Positions 1 through 6,270 of a DNA stretch of 6,493 nucleotides are shown piece after piece. The notes beneath the pieces were generated by a model that ran no database searches, had not been told where the DNA came from, and saw only the letters and a program-made list of their open reading frames with translations. The first letter of the stretch is position 1, and every line of letters starts with the position of its first letter. A program made the position numbers and the translations under genes. The stretch comes from DASQFU01 sp035632955 (lineage in GTDB: Bacteria > Eisenbacteria > RBG-16-71-46): contig DASQFU010000137.1 of the NCBI GenBank assembly GCA_035632955.1, positions 1-6,493 on the forward strand. Reading direction: 5' to 3'.

Positions 1-732
1 CTCGAGGTCCTCGAGGCTATTGATGTAGCCGCGACCGCGCACGAAGTGCTCGTGCTCGGATACCTCGAGCACGCCCGCACCGACCTCGGCGTTGGAGCGG
101 CGCACCGCTTCGACGACCGCGGGGACCGATACGTCGTACGCGAACAGCCGGGCCGGATCGAGGTCCACCTGGTACTCGCGCACGAAGCCACCGACCGACG
201 CCACCTCGGCCACGCCCTCTACGCTCTGGAGCCAATACCGCAAGGTCCAGTCCTGGAACGAGCGGATCTGCGCGAGATCGTGCTTGCCGGTGGTGTCCAC
301 CAGGGCGTACTCGAACACCCAGCCGACACTCGTGGCGTCTGGACCAAGCCGCGCCTCGGCACCTTCGGGCAGCTTGCCGCGGATCGCCGCCAGGTACTCG
401 AGCACGCGGCTGCGCGCCCAGTAGAGGTCGACGCCGTCTTTAAAGACGACGTAGACGAACGAGTCGCCGACCATGGACAGACCGCGCACGTAACGCACTC
501 CCGGAGCCGCGCGCAGGGCGGTGACGATCGGGTAGGTCACCTGCGCCTCGACCAGATCGGGGCTGCGTCCCATCCACTCGGTCGAGATGATGACCTGCGT
601 ATCCGACAAGTCGGGAACGGCGTCAAGCGGAATGATCTGGAGCGCACGCACTCCAAACACGGCGGCGAGCACGACCACGGCGATCGTGAAGCCGCGATGG
701 CGGGCGGACCAGGCGATGACGGATTCGATCAC
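1..732 (-). CDS. cusA: Heavy-metal efflux RND pump, CusA/CzcA family (N-terminal 244 residues, runs off left edge)
   Basis: This is the inner-membrane, proton-driven pump subunit of a tripartite metal exporter. The open frame reads from a GTG at 732 to the window edge with no stop, so only about a quarter of a usual protein of roughly 1,000 to 1,050 residues is present. Residues 14-32 form the first membrane helix. Residues 37-47 read DAVPDLSDTQV, the hallmark of the heavy-metal RND branch. Further family blocks are DSFVYVVFKDG (90-100), YWARSRVLEYL (104-114), LGPDATSVGWVFEYALVD (129-146) and EVASVGGFVREYQVDLDP (176-193), all close to Escherichia coli CusA as I remember it. The GTG start lies 4 bases after the adaptor stop and has AGGTGA just upstream, at short spacing. 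CusA-like (Cu/Ag) is favoured over CzcA (Zn/Co/Cd) from these blocks, but the methionine pairs and the central proton-relay helix that would decide the substrate lie outside the window. Confidence 0.95.
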   Translation of the reverse strand, partial: MIESVIAWSARHRGFTIAVVVLAAVFGVRALQIIPLDAVPDLSDTQVIISTEWMGRSPDLVEAQVTYPIVTALRAAPGVRYVRGLSMVGDSFVYVVFKDGVDLYWARSRVLEYLAAIRGKLPEGAEARLGPDATSVGWVFEYALVDTTGKHDLAQIRSFQDWTLRYWLQSVEGVAEVASVGGFVREYQVDLDPARLFAYDVSVPAVVEAVRRSNAEVGAGVLEVSEHEHFVRGRGYINSLEDLE

Positions 733-736
733 GATG

Positions 737-2236
737 TCACCTGCGTTGGGTCGCCGAGCGCAGCCGGCTTTCGGCCGCCACCAGGAAATTGCCGGAGGTG
801 ACCACCACATCACCCACGACCAAACCGTCCAGCACCTCGACGTAGTCACCGGCGCGCTGCCCGAGGCGCACTTGGCGCGGCTCGAGCCTCCCGCCACCGC
901 GGTCCACGAACACGACGTGCCGCTCGCCGGTCGGGATCACGGCGCTGCGCTCTACCGCGAGCTTGGGCCCGAGGCTTACGTCGAGCTCGACGTCCACGAA
1001 CGCGCCGGGGCGGAGCTCGCCGCGCGGATTCGGCACCTCGATTCGCACGTCGGCCGTGCGGGTCTGACTCTCGAACGCAGGCGGCACGAACATTACGCGC
1101 CCGAGCCGCGAGCGTTCGTCCAGGTACGGATCCAGCACGCGCGCCCTCGTCCCGACCCGGATCGACGGCAGATCGCCCTGGAACACCGAGGCGATAATCC
1201 AGATCGGATCCGTGGCCGCGATCCGGTAGAGCATCTGCCCGGCCTGGAACGCGCTGCCCCGAACCACGTTCTTCTCGACCACGACGCCACCCAGGAACGC
1301 GAGGATCGGCACCGCTTCGAGCGGACGCCCGCGCTGCGCGATCGCGTCGATCTGGGAATCCGAGAGATCCCAGAGCTGTAGTCGACGGCGCGCCGCCTCC
1401 GCCAGCTCGCGCGAGGTGGCGCTCAGACCGGGGATCGTGTCGGCGCGCGCGACGCGAACCGCCTCGAGGTACTCCTGCTGCGCCGACCACAGCTCCGGGC
1501 TGTAGGCCGTGAACAGCACCTCGCCGCGACGAACGGGCCGGCCGACGAAGTCCACCCGCAAGTCGCGCACATACCCACCGAACTTCGTCGTGATCTCGCC
1601 CTGCCGGCGTTCGTCGAAGGCGATCCGCCCCGAAGCGCGCACGCTGCGGGAAAGGTCGCGCATGGTCACGGCAACCGTGCGGACGCCGAACTCCTGGCGG
1701 CGTTCGGCGCTCAGCACGACCGCTCCCCCGACCGCGACCACGCTGTCGCCGGCGGCCGGCATGGCGGCCGAATCCCCCGCCGCGGACCCACCCACGAACG
1801 CGAGACCGCGAACGCTGGTGCTCAGGCGATAGGCTGCCGTCACGGGAGCCCCCTCGCGCGGGTGGATCGCGAGGTCCACGTCCCATTCGCCGATCATCGA
1901 GAGGCCGTACCGTGCTTCGTACACGCCCGGACGGACCTCGCGTACCTTACCGCGACTCTCCATGTAGGGCATGGTGCCCATGGCGGCCATGCTCACGACC
2001 ACGTCTACGGCCGCCCCACGCAGCGGCTCGCCTTCGGCGTTCCGCACCTCGACGCGAAGTCGATTGTCGCCGGTGCCGGGCGGGTCGGGCGTGTTGCCTA
2101 CTCCAATGCGAAGCGGCCCGACCGCGCGCAGCTCCTTCGTTGCGAGGATCTTCTGCTCGCATCCGGCGAGCGTGAGCCCGACGATCGCCAACGAAAGCGC
2201 GCCGAGAAACATCGGCGTCCTCCGCGTCCCGGTCAT
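737..2236 (-). CDS. cusB: Efflux RND periplasmic adaptor, CusB family, lipoprotein with N-terminal YtkA/FixH-like domain
   Basis: This periplasmic adaptor should link the CusA-type pump to the outer-membrane channel. The chosen ATG at 2236 gives 499 residues and overlaps the upstream stop as ATGA. A longer frame to 2341 would only add an Arg-rich stretch ahead of the signal. Residues 1-26 are a lipoprotein signal ending in the lipobox LAGC, with Cys26 the predicted lipid-attached residue; Glu27 at +2 does not signal inner-membrane retention. Residues about 40-127 look like a YtkA/FixH-type beta-sandwich domain, containing Met83, Met86, Met89 and Met92 in MAAMGTMPYM. CusB/HlyD architecture follows: barrel-sandwich half TTKFGGYVRDLRVDFVG (216-232), hairpin region with YSPELWSAQQEYLEA (245-259), second half near 310-340, beta-barrel DPIWIIASVFQGDL (343-356) through RPGAFVDVEL (409-418), and a membrane-proximal part about 425-485 ending VVVTSGNFLVAAESRL. 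The three N-terminal metal-binding methionines of E. coli CusB have no direct equivalent; the fused domain may replace them (inference). Confidence 0.94.
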   Translation of the reverse strand: MTGTRRTPMFLGALSLAIVGLTLAGCEQKILATKELRAVGPLRIGVGNTPDPPGTGDNRLRVEVRNAEGEPLRGAAVDVVVSMAAMGTMPYMESRGKVREVRPGVYEARYGLSMIGEWDVDLAIHPREGAPVTAAYRLSTSVRGLAFVGGSAAGDSAAMPAAGDSVVAVGGAVVLSAERRQEFGVRTVAVTMRDLSRSVRASGRIAFDERRQGEITTKFGGYVRDLRVDFVGRPVRRGEVLFTAYSPELWSAQQEYLEAVRVARADTIPGLSATSRELAEAARRRLQLWDLSDSQIDAIAQRGRPLEAVPILAFLGGVVVEKNVVRGSAFQAGQMLYRIAATDPIWIIASVFQGDLPSIRVGTRARVLDPYLDERSRLGRVMFVPPAFESQTRTADVRIEVPNPRGELRPGAFVDVELDVSLGPKLAVERSAVIPTGERHVVFVDRGGGRLEPRQVRLGQRAGDYVEVLDGLVVGDVVVTSGNFLVAAESRLRSATQRR

Positions 2237-3600
2237 CGTGCGCCCCCGATGTGATCGGTGCCGAGCGCGCGCTCGAGGTCGGCGTGTGCTTCCGCGGCCG
2301 TGGCCAGCGTGTGGTGGAGCTCGAGCCGTGCGCGCCGCCATGCCCGCGCCGCATCGAGCAACGCCGCCAGCGAGCCGCGATTGGCCTCGTAGGCCACGCG
2401 CGCGGCCCGCAGCGCGCGCTCGGAGACGGGCATGAGTCGATCACGGAGGATCTCGACTTCGTGGCGCGATTCCTGAAGCCGGGCCACCGCGCTACGCACC
2501 TCCAGGCGCACCCGATCCTCGAGCGCCTCGCGGCGCAGCTCGGCGTTTCTCAGAGCCGCCTCGGCTTCTCGCACCGATGCTCCACGACGACCCTGGTCGA
2601 GCGGGAGATCGATCGAGACGCTCACCGTGCCGCGCAGCTCGGGCTCGGTCCAGAAGCGGTCGTACGCCGCGCCGAACGCGGTCATCGGCAACCGCTCGCG
2701 CTTCGCCAACGCGACGCGCACGCGTCCTACCTCGACCTCGGCGGCCGCCATCCTCAGCTCGGGACGGACCGCGATCGCGAACCCCACCCCCTGGGCGATG
2801 GAATCCGGAACCGAAAGCGCGCTCGGCGGGTCCGGCAGCGGATCGGCCGGGGCGCGATGGAGGAGCGTGTTGATCCGGGCCTCCGCGACGATGCGCTCGC
2901 GTTCCAGCACCGCCGCATCGTGCTCGAGCATCGCGCGTTCGACCTCGGCCTGCAGCGGATCGGACTGTTCCGCCGTGCCGGCCGAGTAGCGCGCCAGAGC
3001 AGATCGGCGGAGCAGGTCGACCAGCGCCGTCTGCTCCTCGTTGGTCTGGCGCGCGCGCGCCACCCGGTAGTATTGGAAAAACGCGGCACGGGTCTCGCTC
3101 AGCAGCTCGAGGCGCTCGACGGCCGCCTGCGCCTCCGCGACTGGGATGCCTTCGCGACTGGCCCGGCGCTCGAGGCCGCGCTGGCCAAACAGTGGGAGTC
3201 TCTGCGTGAGCCCAATCCGATAGCCGGCATCGACGTTGTCCGAACCCAAGCTCCGGGGGGCTACCATCGCGTCCAGCATCGGCGGTTCGAGAGCCCCGGC
3301 CCGATCGGCCCGTGCGCGTGCCTCGTCGACCGCAGCCCGCGCCGCAGCGAGCGTGGGATTCCGCTCCAACACCGCGCGCTCGAGCCGTTCGAGATCGAGG
3401 GTCGAGTCGCCGAGGTCGATCGCAACGATCCGGCGCGGTGGAGGTGGCGGAATGGATCCCGGCGGCCGATCCGCCGCGGGCGGCGCCGCTTCGGCGACCG
3501 TGGCACACGCCATCAGCACCGCGAGCACCCAGCTCGGACCCGTCAGCCGCCGGGTCGTGCCTCGGCGTGAATCGCGACGCCGGACGAGCTCATTCACCAT
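2233..3600 (-). CDS. TolC/CusC-type outer-membrane efflux channel (OEP family)
   Basis: This is the outer-membrane exit duct of the tripartite pump, in the position of cusC. It has 455 residues, a normal family length. A basic N-terminus (1-22) and hydrophobic stretch (about 23-36) form a signal peptide, with a plausible cleavage site AEA|AP after residue 38. Cys32 in LMAC could be a poor lipobox, so lipidation as in CusC is possible but not supported. A proline run occupies residues 51-55. The two tandem OEP repeats are visible: LERAVLERNPTLAAARAAV (73-91) with YSAGTAEQSDPLQAEVER (205-222), then AVRPELRMAAAEVEVGRV (277-294) with RVAYEANRGSLAALLDAAR (401-419). Most of the rest is long, Ala/Arg/Glu-rich periplasmic helix. 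The start lies 11 bases inside the preceding gene, and the stop overlaps the adaptor start by 4 bases, so translation is probably coupled. ATG 3600 is preferred; GTG 3597 is also possible. Confidence 0.93.
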   Translation of the reverse strand: MVNELVRRRDSRRGTTRRLTGPSWVLAVLMACATVAEAAPPAADRPPGSIPPPPPRRIVAIDLGDSTLDLERLERAVLERNPTLAAARAAVDEARARADRAGALEPPMLDAMVAPRSLGSDNVDAGYRIGLTQRLPLFGQRGLERRASREGIPVAEAQAAVERLELLSETRAAFFQYYRVARARQTNEEQTALVDLLRRSALARYSAGTAEQSDPLQAEVERAMLEHDAAVLERERIVAEARINTLLHRAPADPLPDPPSALSVPDSIAQGVGFAIAVRPELRMAAAEVEVGRVRVALAKRERLPMTAFGAAYDRFWTEPELRGTVSVSIDLPLDQGRRGASVREAEAALRNAELRREALEDRVRLEVRSAVARLQESRHEVEILRDRLMPVSERALRAARVAYEANRGSLAALLDAARAWRRARLELHHTLATAAEAHADLERALGTDHIGGAR

Positions 3601-4234
3601 GCGACACGACCCCGCCGTAGAACGCCACGATCAGCACGGCGATCACGACCAGCACGCCCCAGGGCAGCGCGAATCTTCGGGCGGGCTTCCAGGCGGTGAT
3701 GATTCCCCACAGCACGATGCCGATCGCCGTGAACGTTCCCCACCGTTCGTGCAGTTCGACCAGCCATTGCCTTGGAGTGTCGTCGAACGCGGCCTCCTGG
3801 CTGCGTCCGGCAAAGAATGCGGCGATCGCGAATGCCGCCGCCGCCCAGATCAGGGCGCGCGCGGCGGGCTCGAGCGCCGGGCGCCGCCGCGCGCCCACGA
3901 GCAGAGCGAGTCCGGTCAATGAGAGCACGATCGGGAAATGCACGAGCTTATTGTGAACGTGCTCGCCGAGCTCCTGCCCCAGGCTCGGCATGACGAACGT
4001 GTCCGGAGTCGCGGGCGCGTTGGCCGGCCCCGCGCGGAAAGAACCCGTCGGCGAACCGATCATGTTCGAATCAACACGTGCGGAATCGACAAGGGTGGAG
4101 TCGACCGACTTCCTTGGGCCGTGAACGTGAGCGTCGGCTGGCGCCAAGAGACCGAGAGCAAGTCCAACCCATACGGCGCCGACCAGCGAGGCGCGAAACC
4201 GCCACGGCGCGCATCGAGGCGTGCGGCCGTTCAT
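3590..4234 (-). CDS. DUF2231-like four-helix membrane protein with exported N-terminus
   Basis: This 214-residue membrane protein has no established function. Residues 1-35 look like a signal peptide ending ADA, so the mature protein would begin His-Val-His-Gly (36-39). Residues 40-90 are a polar, probably periplasmic linker with three spaced VDS triplets (44-46, 49-51, 54-56). The block HNKLVHFPIVLSL (94-106) matches the DUF2231 signature of a histidine followed by VHFPI at the first membrane helix. Four helices are predicted at roughly 100-116, 126-143, 165-182 and 190-209. His99, His162 (ELHERWG) and His212 (SHGE) sit near helix ends, and the GG-x-x-x-HG tail is also typical of the family as I remember it. 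The ATG overlaps the barrel gene stop as ATGA, and the stop lies inside the channel gene, so it belongs to the same operon. A role in metal or redox handling at the inner membrane is inferred only from context and the histidines. Confidence 0.82.
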   Translation of the reverse strand: MNGRTPRCAPWRFRASLVGAVWVGLALGLLAPADAHVHGPRKSVDSTLVDSARVDSNMIGSPTGSFRAGPANAPATPDTFVMPSLGQELGEHVHNKLVHFPIVLSLTGLALLVGARRRPALEPAARALIWAAAAFAIAAFFAGRSQEAAFDDTPRQWLVELHERWGTFTAIGIVLWGIITAWKPARRFALPWGVLVVIAVLIVAFYGGVVSHGE

Positions 4235-5634
4235 CGCAGGACCCCGCGCAGAAAGATCATCCCTGAAACCGGCCGGCCGCCGTATTCGCTCTCCAGGGCT
4301 TCGGGGACGAAGGAGATGTTTACCGATGTGCCGATTCCGGCCGTGATCGGACCACGCGCGATCACGTCCCGCAGGTAGCCCCCGCCGACTTTCGTTACCT
4401 GGAAGATTTCCTCGGCGCGCGGGTCCCCTTCCGGAAACAGCTCGTTCTTCTCCACAGCCTCCACGCGGGCGAACGCCAGGTTCCGTCCGTTCCAGCTGAG
4501 CGCGCTCTCGGCGAGCCAGGCATCGAGCGTTGGCCCCGGGCGGAGCTGGTTGCGGCCGTAAGCCACCAGCGTCTGCCAGGGACGGGCTGCGCCGCCGGCG
4601 TGGTATGCGCCCGAGACCGTGACCCGATCGACATCGGTCTCCGGCGAAAGCTGTTCGGGGCTATCGAGTCGCCCGTAGCTGGCCTGAAGCGACCACTCGA
4701 ATTTCGGATTCCAAGAGAACCGGAATGCGTGGGAATCGAGCCGGCCGGTCTCGATGTCGGCCCGATCCTGGTCCGGTTCCCGACCACGGAATCCCGAGGC
4801 TTCGAACTTGAGAGCCTCCCGCACGACTCCCGCTGTCAGCACACCGAACGTGATGTGCGTGGAATCGAGCCAGTGATGCGCGATCGGGCTCTCGGGCAAG
4901 GCCACTCCCGAGAAGCGATGCATGAACGCCGGAGGCCCGAGCGCCGGCTCGCCGGGCAGCCCGCCATAGAGAAAGACTGAGTTCGCGCCGAAAGAGACGC
5001 TGTAGCTCGCGGCCAGCTCCATGAACAGGTCGTGAGGGTGCTGGCGGTCGATCAGGTGATCGCGACCGTTCGCGGTCTCGCCGGTCTGAAGCAGCAACGC
5101 GTAGCCGCGCTTCCCCTTGGTCGTCCACGGCTCTGCGGAGAGCATCGTGCGCAATCCGATTCGGCCCGGCCCCGCCGCGCGCGACGCCATCCCCATGAGC
5201 ATGTTCGTGCCAACGATCTCGTCGTCGCCACGCCGTCCGCCCTGATGGTTGGAGATCACATCGGCGAATCCATGGAGCATCAGGAACCACGGTCCGCGTG
5301 CGGCATGCAGGCCCTGGTGCGGAGTGGCATCCGGCTGCCACGACGTGCCGGATGCCTCACGTGACATGCGATAGGGACCGAAAAACGCCGGCATCGCGTG
5401 CTGCCCCCTATCACCCATGTCACCGTGGGCCATGGACTCGTGGTCATGCAGGGTCGGGGCGGACGCAGGCTTGGGCTTCGCCGTCTTCGCCTGCGTCGCG
5501 GGCTTAGGTTGTGACGGCTTCGCGGGCTTCGGCGGCGGGTGCTGGCCATGGTCGTGCGTGGTCTGGGCTGCGGCCGGAGTGAGCACCGCGAGCATCAGTG
5601 CCATCGCGATCCACGCAACGGGCGTGAAGCGCAT
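4231..5634 (-). CDS. Conserved outer-membrane beta-barrel protein of unknown function with His/Met-rich N-terminal segment
   Basis: The protein has 467 residues and no function that I can name. Residues 1-23 are a signal peptide (cleavage AAA|QTT). Residues 27-81 are low-complexity and hold six or more histidines and three methionines in clusters (HDHGQH at 27-32, HDHESMAHGDM at 63-73, QHAM at 78-81), separated by a Lys-Pro-rich spacer at 36-56 resembling a TonB-like linker. Residues from about 85 on look like alternating strands of an outer-membrane barrel, with signature blocks REASGTSWQPD (92-102), LLQTGETANG (181-190), DRQHPHDLFMELAASYS (196-212), GLPGEPALGPPAFMHRFSG (225-243) and HHWLDSTHITFGVLTAGV (253-270). 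I recognise these as a widely conserved hypothetical family that I remember next to copper-efflux genes; that recollection was not checked. The C-terminus ends FLRGVLR, without the usual terminal aromatic residue. A strong GGAGG sits just before the ATG. The stop overlaps the next gene by 4 bases. Metal binding is inferred from composition and context. Confidence 0.85.
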   Translation of the reverse strand: MRFTPVAWIAMALMLAVLTPAAAQTTHDHGQHPPPKPAKPSQPKPATQAKTAKPKPASAPTLHDHESMAHGDMGDRGQHAMPAFFGPYRMSREASGTSWQPDATPHQGLHAARGPWFLMLHGFADVISNHQGGRRGDDEIVGTNMLMGMASRAAGPGRIGLRTMLSAEPWTTKGKRGYALLLQTGETANGRDHLIDRQHPHDLFMELAASYSVSFGANSVFLYGGLPGEPALGPPAFMHRFSGVALPESPIAHHWLDSTHITFGVLTAGVVREALKFEASGFRGREPDQDRADIETGRLDSHAFRFSWNPKFEWSLQASYGRLDSPEQLSPETDVDRVTVSGAYHAGGAARPWQTLVAYGRNQLRPGPTLDAWLAESALSWNGRNLAFARVEAVEKNELFPEGDPRAEEIFQVTKVGGGYLRDVIARGPITAGIGTSVNISFVPEALESEYGGRPVSGMIFLRGVLR

Positions 5635-5639
5635 GAGAT

Positions 5640-5644
5640 CCTCC
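5640..5644 (-). promoter_or_regulatory. Ribosome binding site of the barrel gene
   Basis: GGAGG on the minus strand lies 5 bases before the ATG at 5634. It fixes that start and is one of the two strongest Shine-Dalgarno sequences in the operon; the downstream, overlapping genes have weaker ones. Confidence 0.75.
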
Positions 5645-5662
5645 GCGCGTCGAAAGACGCGC
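5645..5662 (-). other. Perfect 7-bp hairpin abutting the ribosome binding site
   Basis: In the transcript, GCGCGUC pairs with GACGCGC around a UUUC loop, and the stem ends exactly where the GGAGG of the barrel gene begins. No U-run follows, so it is not an intrinsic terminator. It sits in the 74-base gap between the six-cysteine gene and the barrel gene. It could influence mRNA stability, processing or ribosome access, but nothing in the sequence shows which. Confidence 0.5.
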
Positions 5663-5708
5663 TCGAGTCAGATGGAGTTGAAGAACGGCCTAGGACGGAG
5701 CGAGGCGA

Positions 5709-6092
5709 TCAGGCGGTCGGAGGCGGACCGCGGGACTCGTGGTGCTCAAGCGGGCGCTCGAGCAGAGTCCTGTGAGGCGAATCCTCGATCGTGCCGTGAG
5801 AAACGGCGGAAGGCGCGGCGGCGAGCGTGACGTCGTCGATCACCGCGGCGCAGATTTCCTGCATGGAGCCCGGCAAGACCACCGGCGCGCTCATTGCGGC
5901 GGGCGGAAGCTGGAAGCACGGACAAGCGCCTGGGTCTGTCGAGGTGGGCGCACGCTCGGTGCCACTGCAGCATCCATGATTGGACGCCGCCACCGGCGCG
6001 GCCTCCAGGCCCATGAACATGCAGTGCGCCACTTCCAGCGGGAGGAGGATCGCGAGCAGAAGCGCAATCATCGCGAAGCCCGTCCGGTTCAC
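5709..6092 (-). CDS. Small exported six-cysteine protein, hypothetical
   Basis: The gene encodes 127 residues when started at GTG 6092, which has AGGAGG 4 bases upstream. An in-frame ATG at 6134 would add 14 residues ahead of the signal and lacks a clear ribosome site, so GTG is preferred. Residues 1-23 form a signal peptide or membrane anchor (hydrophobic core 6-19, NRTGFAMIALLLAILLPLE). Cysteines occur at 24, 41, 42, 57, 59 and 81, in the motifs NHGCCSG and ACPCF. Cys24 is preceded by Val-Ala-His, which is a poor lipobox, so a lipoprotein is unlikely but not excluded. The C-terminal third contains His99, His107, His117 and His118. I do not recognise a named family; small Cys-rich exported proteins do occur in copper clusters. 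As the first gene of the operon it may bind Cu or Ag in the periplasm, or form disulfides that carry a structural role. Both ideas are inference. Confidence 0.7.
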   Translation of the reverse strand: MNRTGFAMIALLLAILLPLEVAHCMFMGLEAAPVAASNHGCCSGTERAPTSTDPGACPCFQLPPAAMSAPVVLPGSMQEICAAVIDDVTLAAAPSAVSHGTIEDSPHRTLLERPLEHHESRGPPPTA

Positions 6093-6096
6093 TTTG

Positions 6097-6102
6097 CCTC
6101 CT
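6097..6102 (-). promoter_or_regulatory. Ribosome binding site that sets the GTG start of the six-cysteine gene
   Basis: AGGAGG on the minus strand, a full anti-Shine-Dalgarno match, lies 4 bases before GTG 6092. It argues for that start over the upstream in-frame ATG at 6134. Confidence 0.75.
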
Positions 6103-6197
6103 GCTTGAGGGCGCACGGAATACAGGATGAGCATTGGAGTGGTTCTGGGTCAAGCATCGGTACCCCGGTGGAGGTTCTGAAGCAGTGAATTCTCCGG

Positions 6198-6214
6198 AAA
6201 AAGGGGCTGCGCCC
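6198..6214 (-). terminator. Weak candidate intrinsic terminator of the FlgD-domain gene
   Basis: The minus strand reads GGGC-GCA-GCCC followed by one C and then five T. The stem is only 4 bp with a 3-base loop, so it is a marginal terminator, but it lies 57 bases after the stop of the preceding gene and in the right orientation. Confidence 0.3.
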
Positions 6215-6270
6215 GGCACAGGACTGATTTTCCCGCTGCGACCTGCCAGAGCGCGAAATCGGCGAGTTGT

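Larger units (their letters stand above)
6093..6270 (-). promoter_or_regulatory. Intergenic gap, probable promoter region of the metal-export operon
   Basis: These 178 bases separate the preceding gene's TAA from the first operon gene and form the longest non-coding stretch in the window, so the operon promoter should lie here. The only -35-like hexamer I see is TTGACC (minus strand, 6153-6148). No good -10 lies at the usual 16-19 bases from it; TGTATT at 6124-6119 is 23 bases away. I see no CueR-type CCTTCC/GGAAGG dyad and no CsoR-type operator. The position is supported by context, the exact boxes are not. Confidence 0.35.

Noticed and set aside
1..15. Paired CTCGAG palindromes at the window's left end
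   Set aside because: They encode Leu-Glu-Asp-Leu-Glu in the CusA-type frame, and repeated CTCGAG is expected from the codon usage here.
46..801. A 251-codon plus-strand open frame over the left end
   Set aside because: It is antisense to an unmistakable CusA N-terminus and has no recognisable features.
2251..3570. A 439-codon open frame on the plus strand opposite the channel gene
   Set aside because: Its translation has no domain or membrane pattern and is rich in Arg, His and Leu, as expected for an antisense shadow of a GC-rich gene. The minus-strand frame has clear TolC-family repeats.
3535..3600. Twin-arginine signal in the channel protein (Ser-Arg-Arg near residue 11)
   Set aside because: The motif continues Gly-Thr-Thr and lacks the Phe-Leu-Lys part; outer-membrane channel proteins use the Sec route.
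6093..6134. Upstream ATG at 6134 as the start of the six-cysteine protein
   Set aside because: No ribosome site precedes it and it would add a polar stretch before the signal peptide, while GTG 6092 has a full AGGAGG.
6148..6170. Possible CueR or CsoR operator near TTGACC and GGTACC
   Set aside because: The spacer after TTGACC has no dyad symmetry of the MerR type, and GGTACC with neighbouring C/G runs does not form the long pseudo-palindrome expected for CsoR.
6141..6179. Direct repeat GGTTCTG spaced 32 bases (about three helical turns) in the promoter gap
   Set aside because: A repeated 7-mer pair is expected about once by chance in 178 bases, and the flanks do not extend the match.
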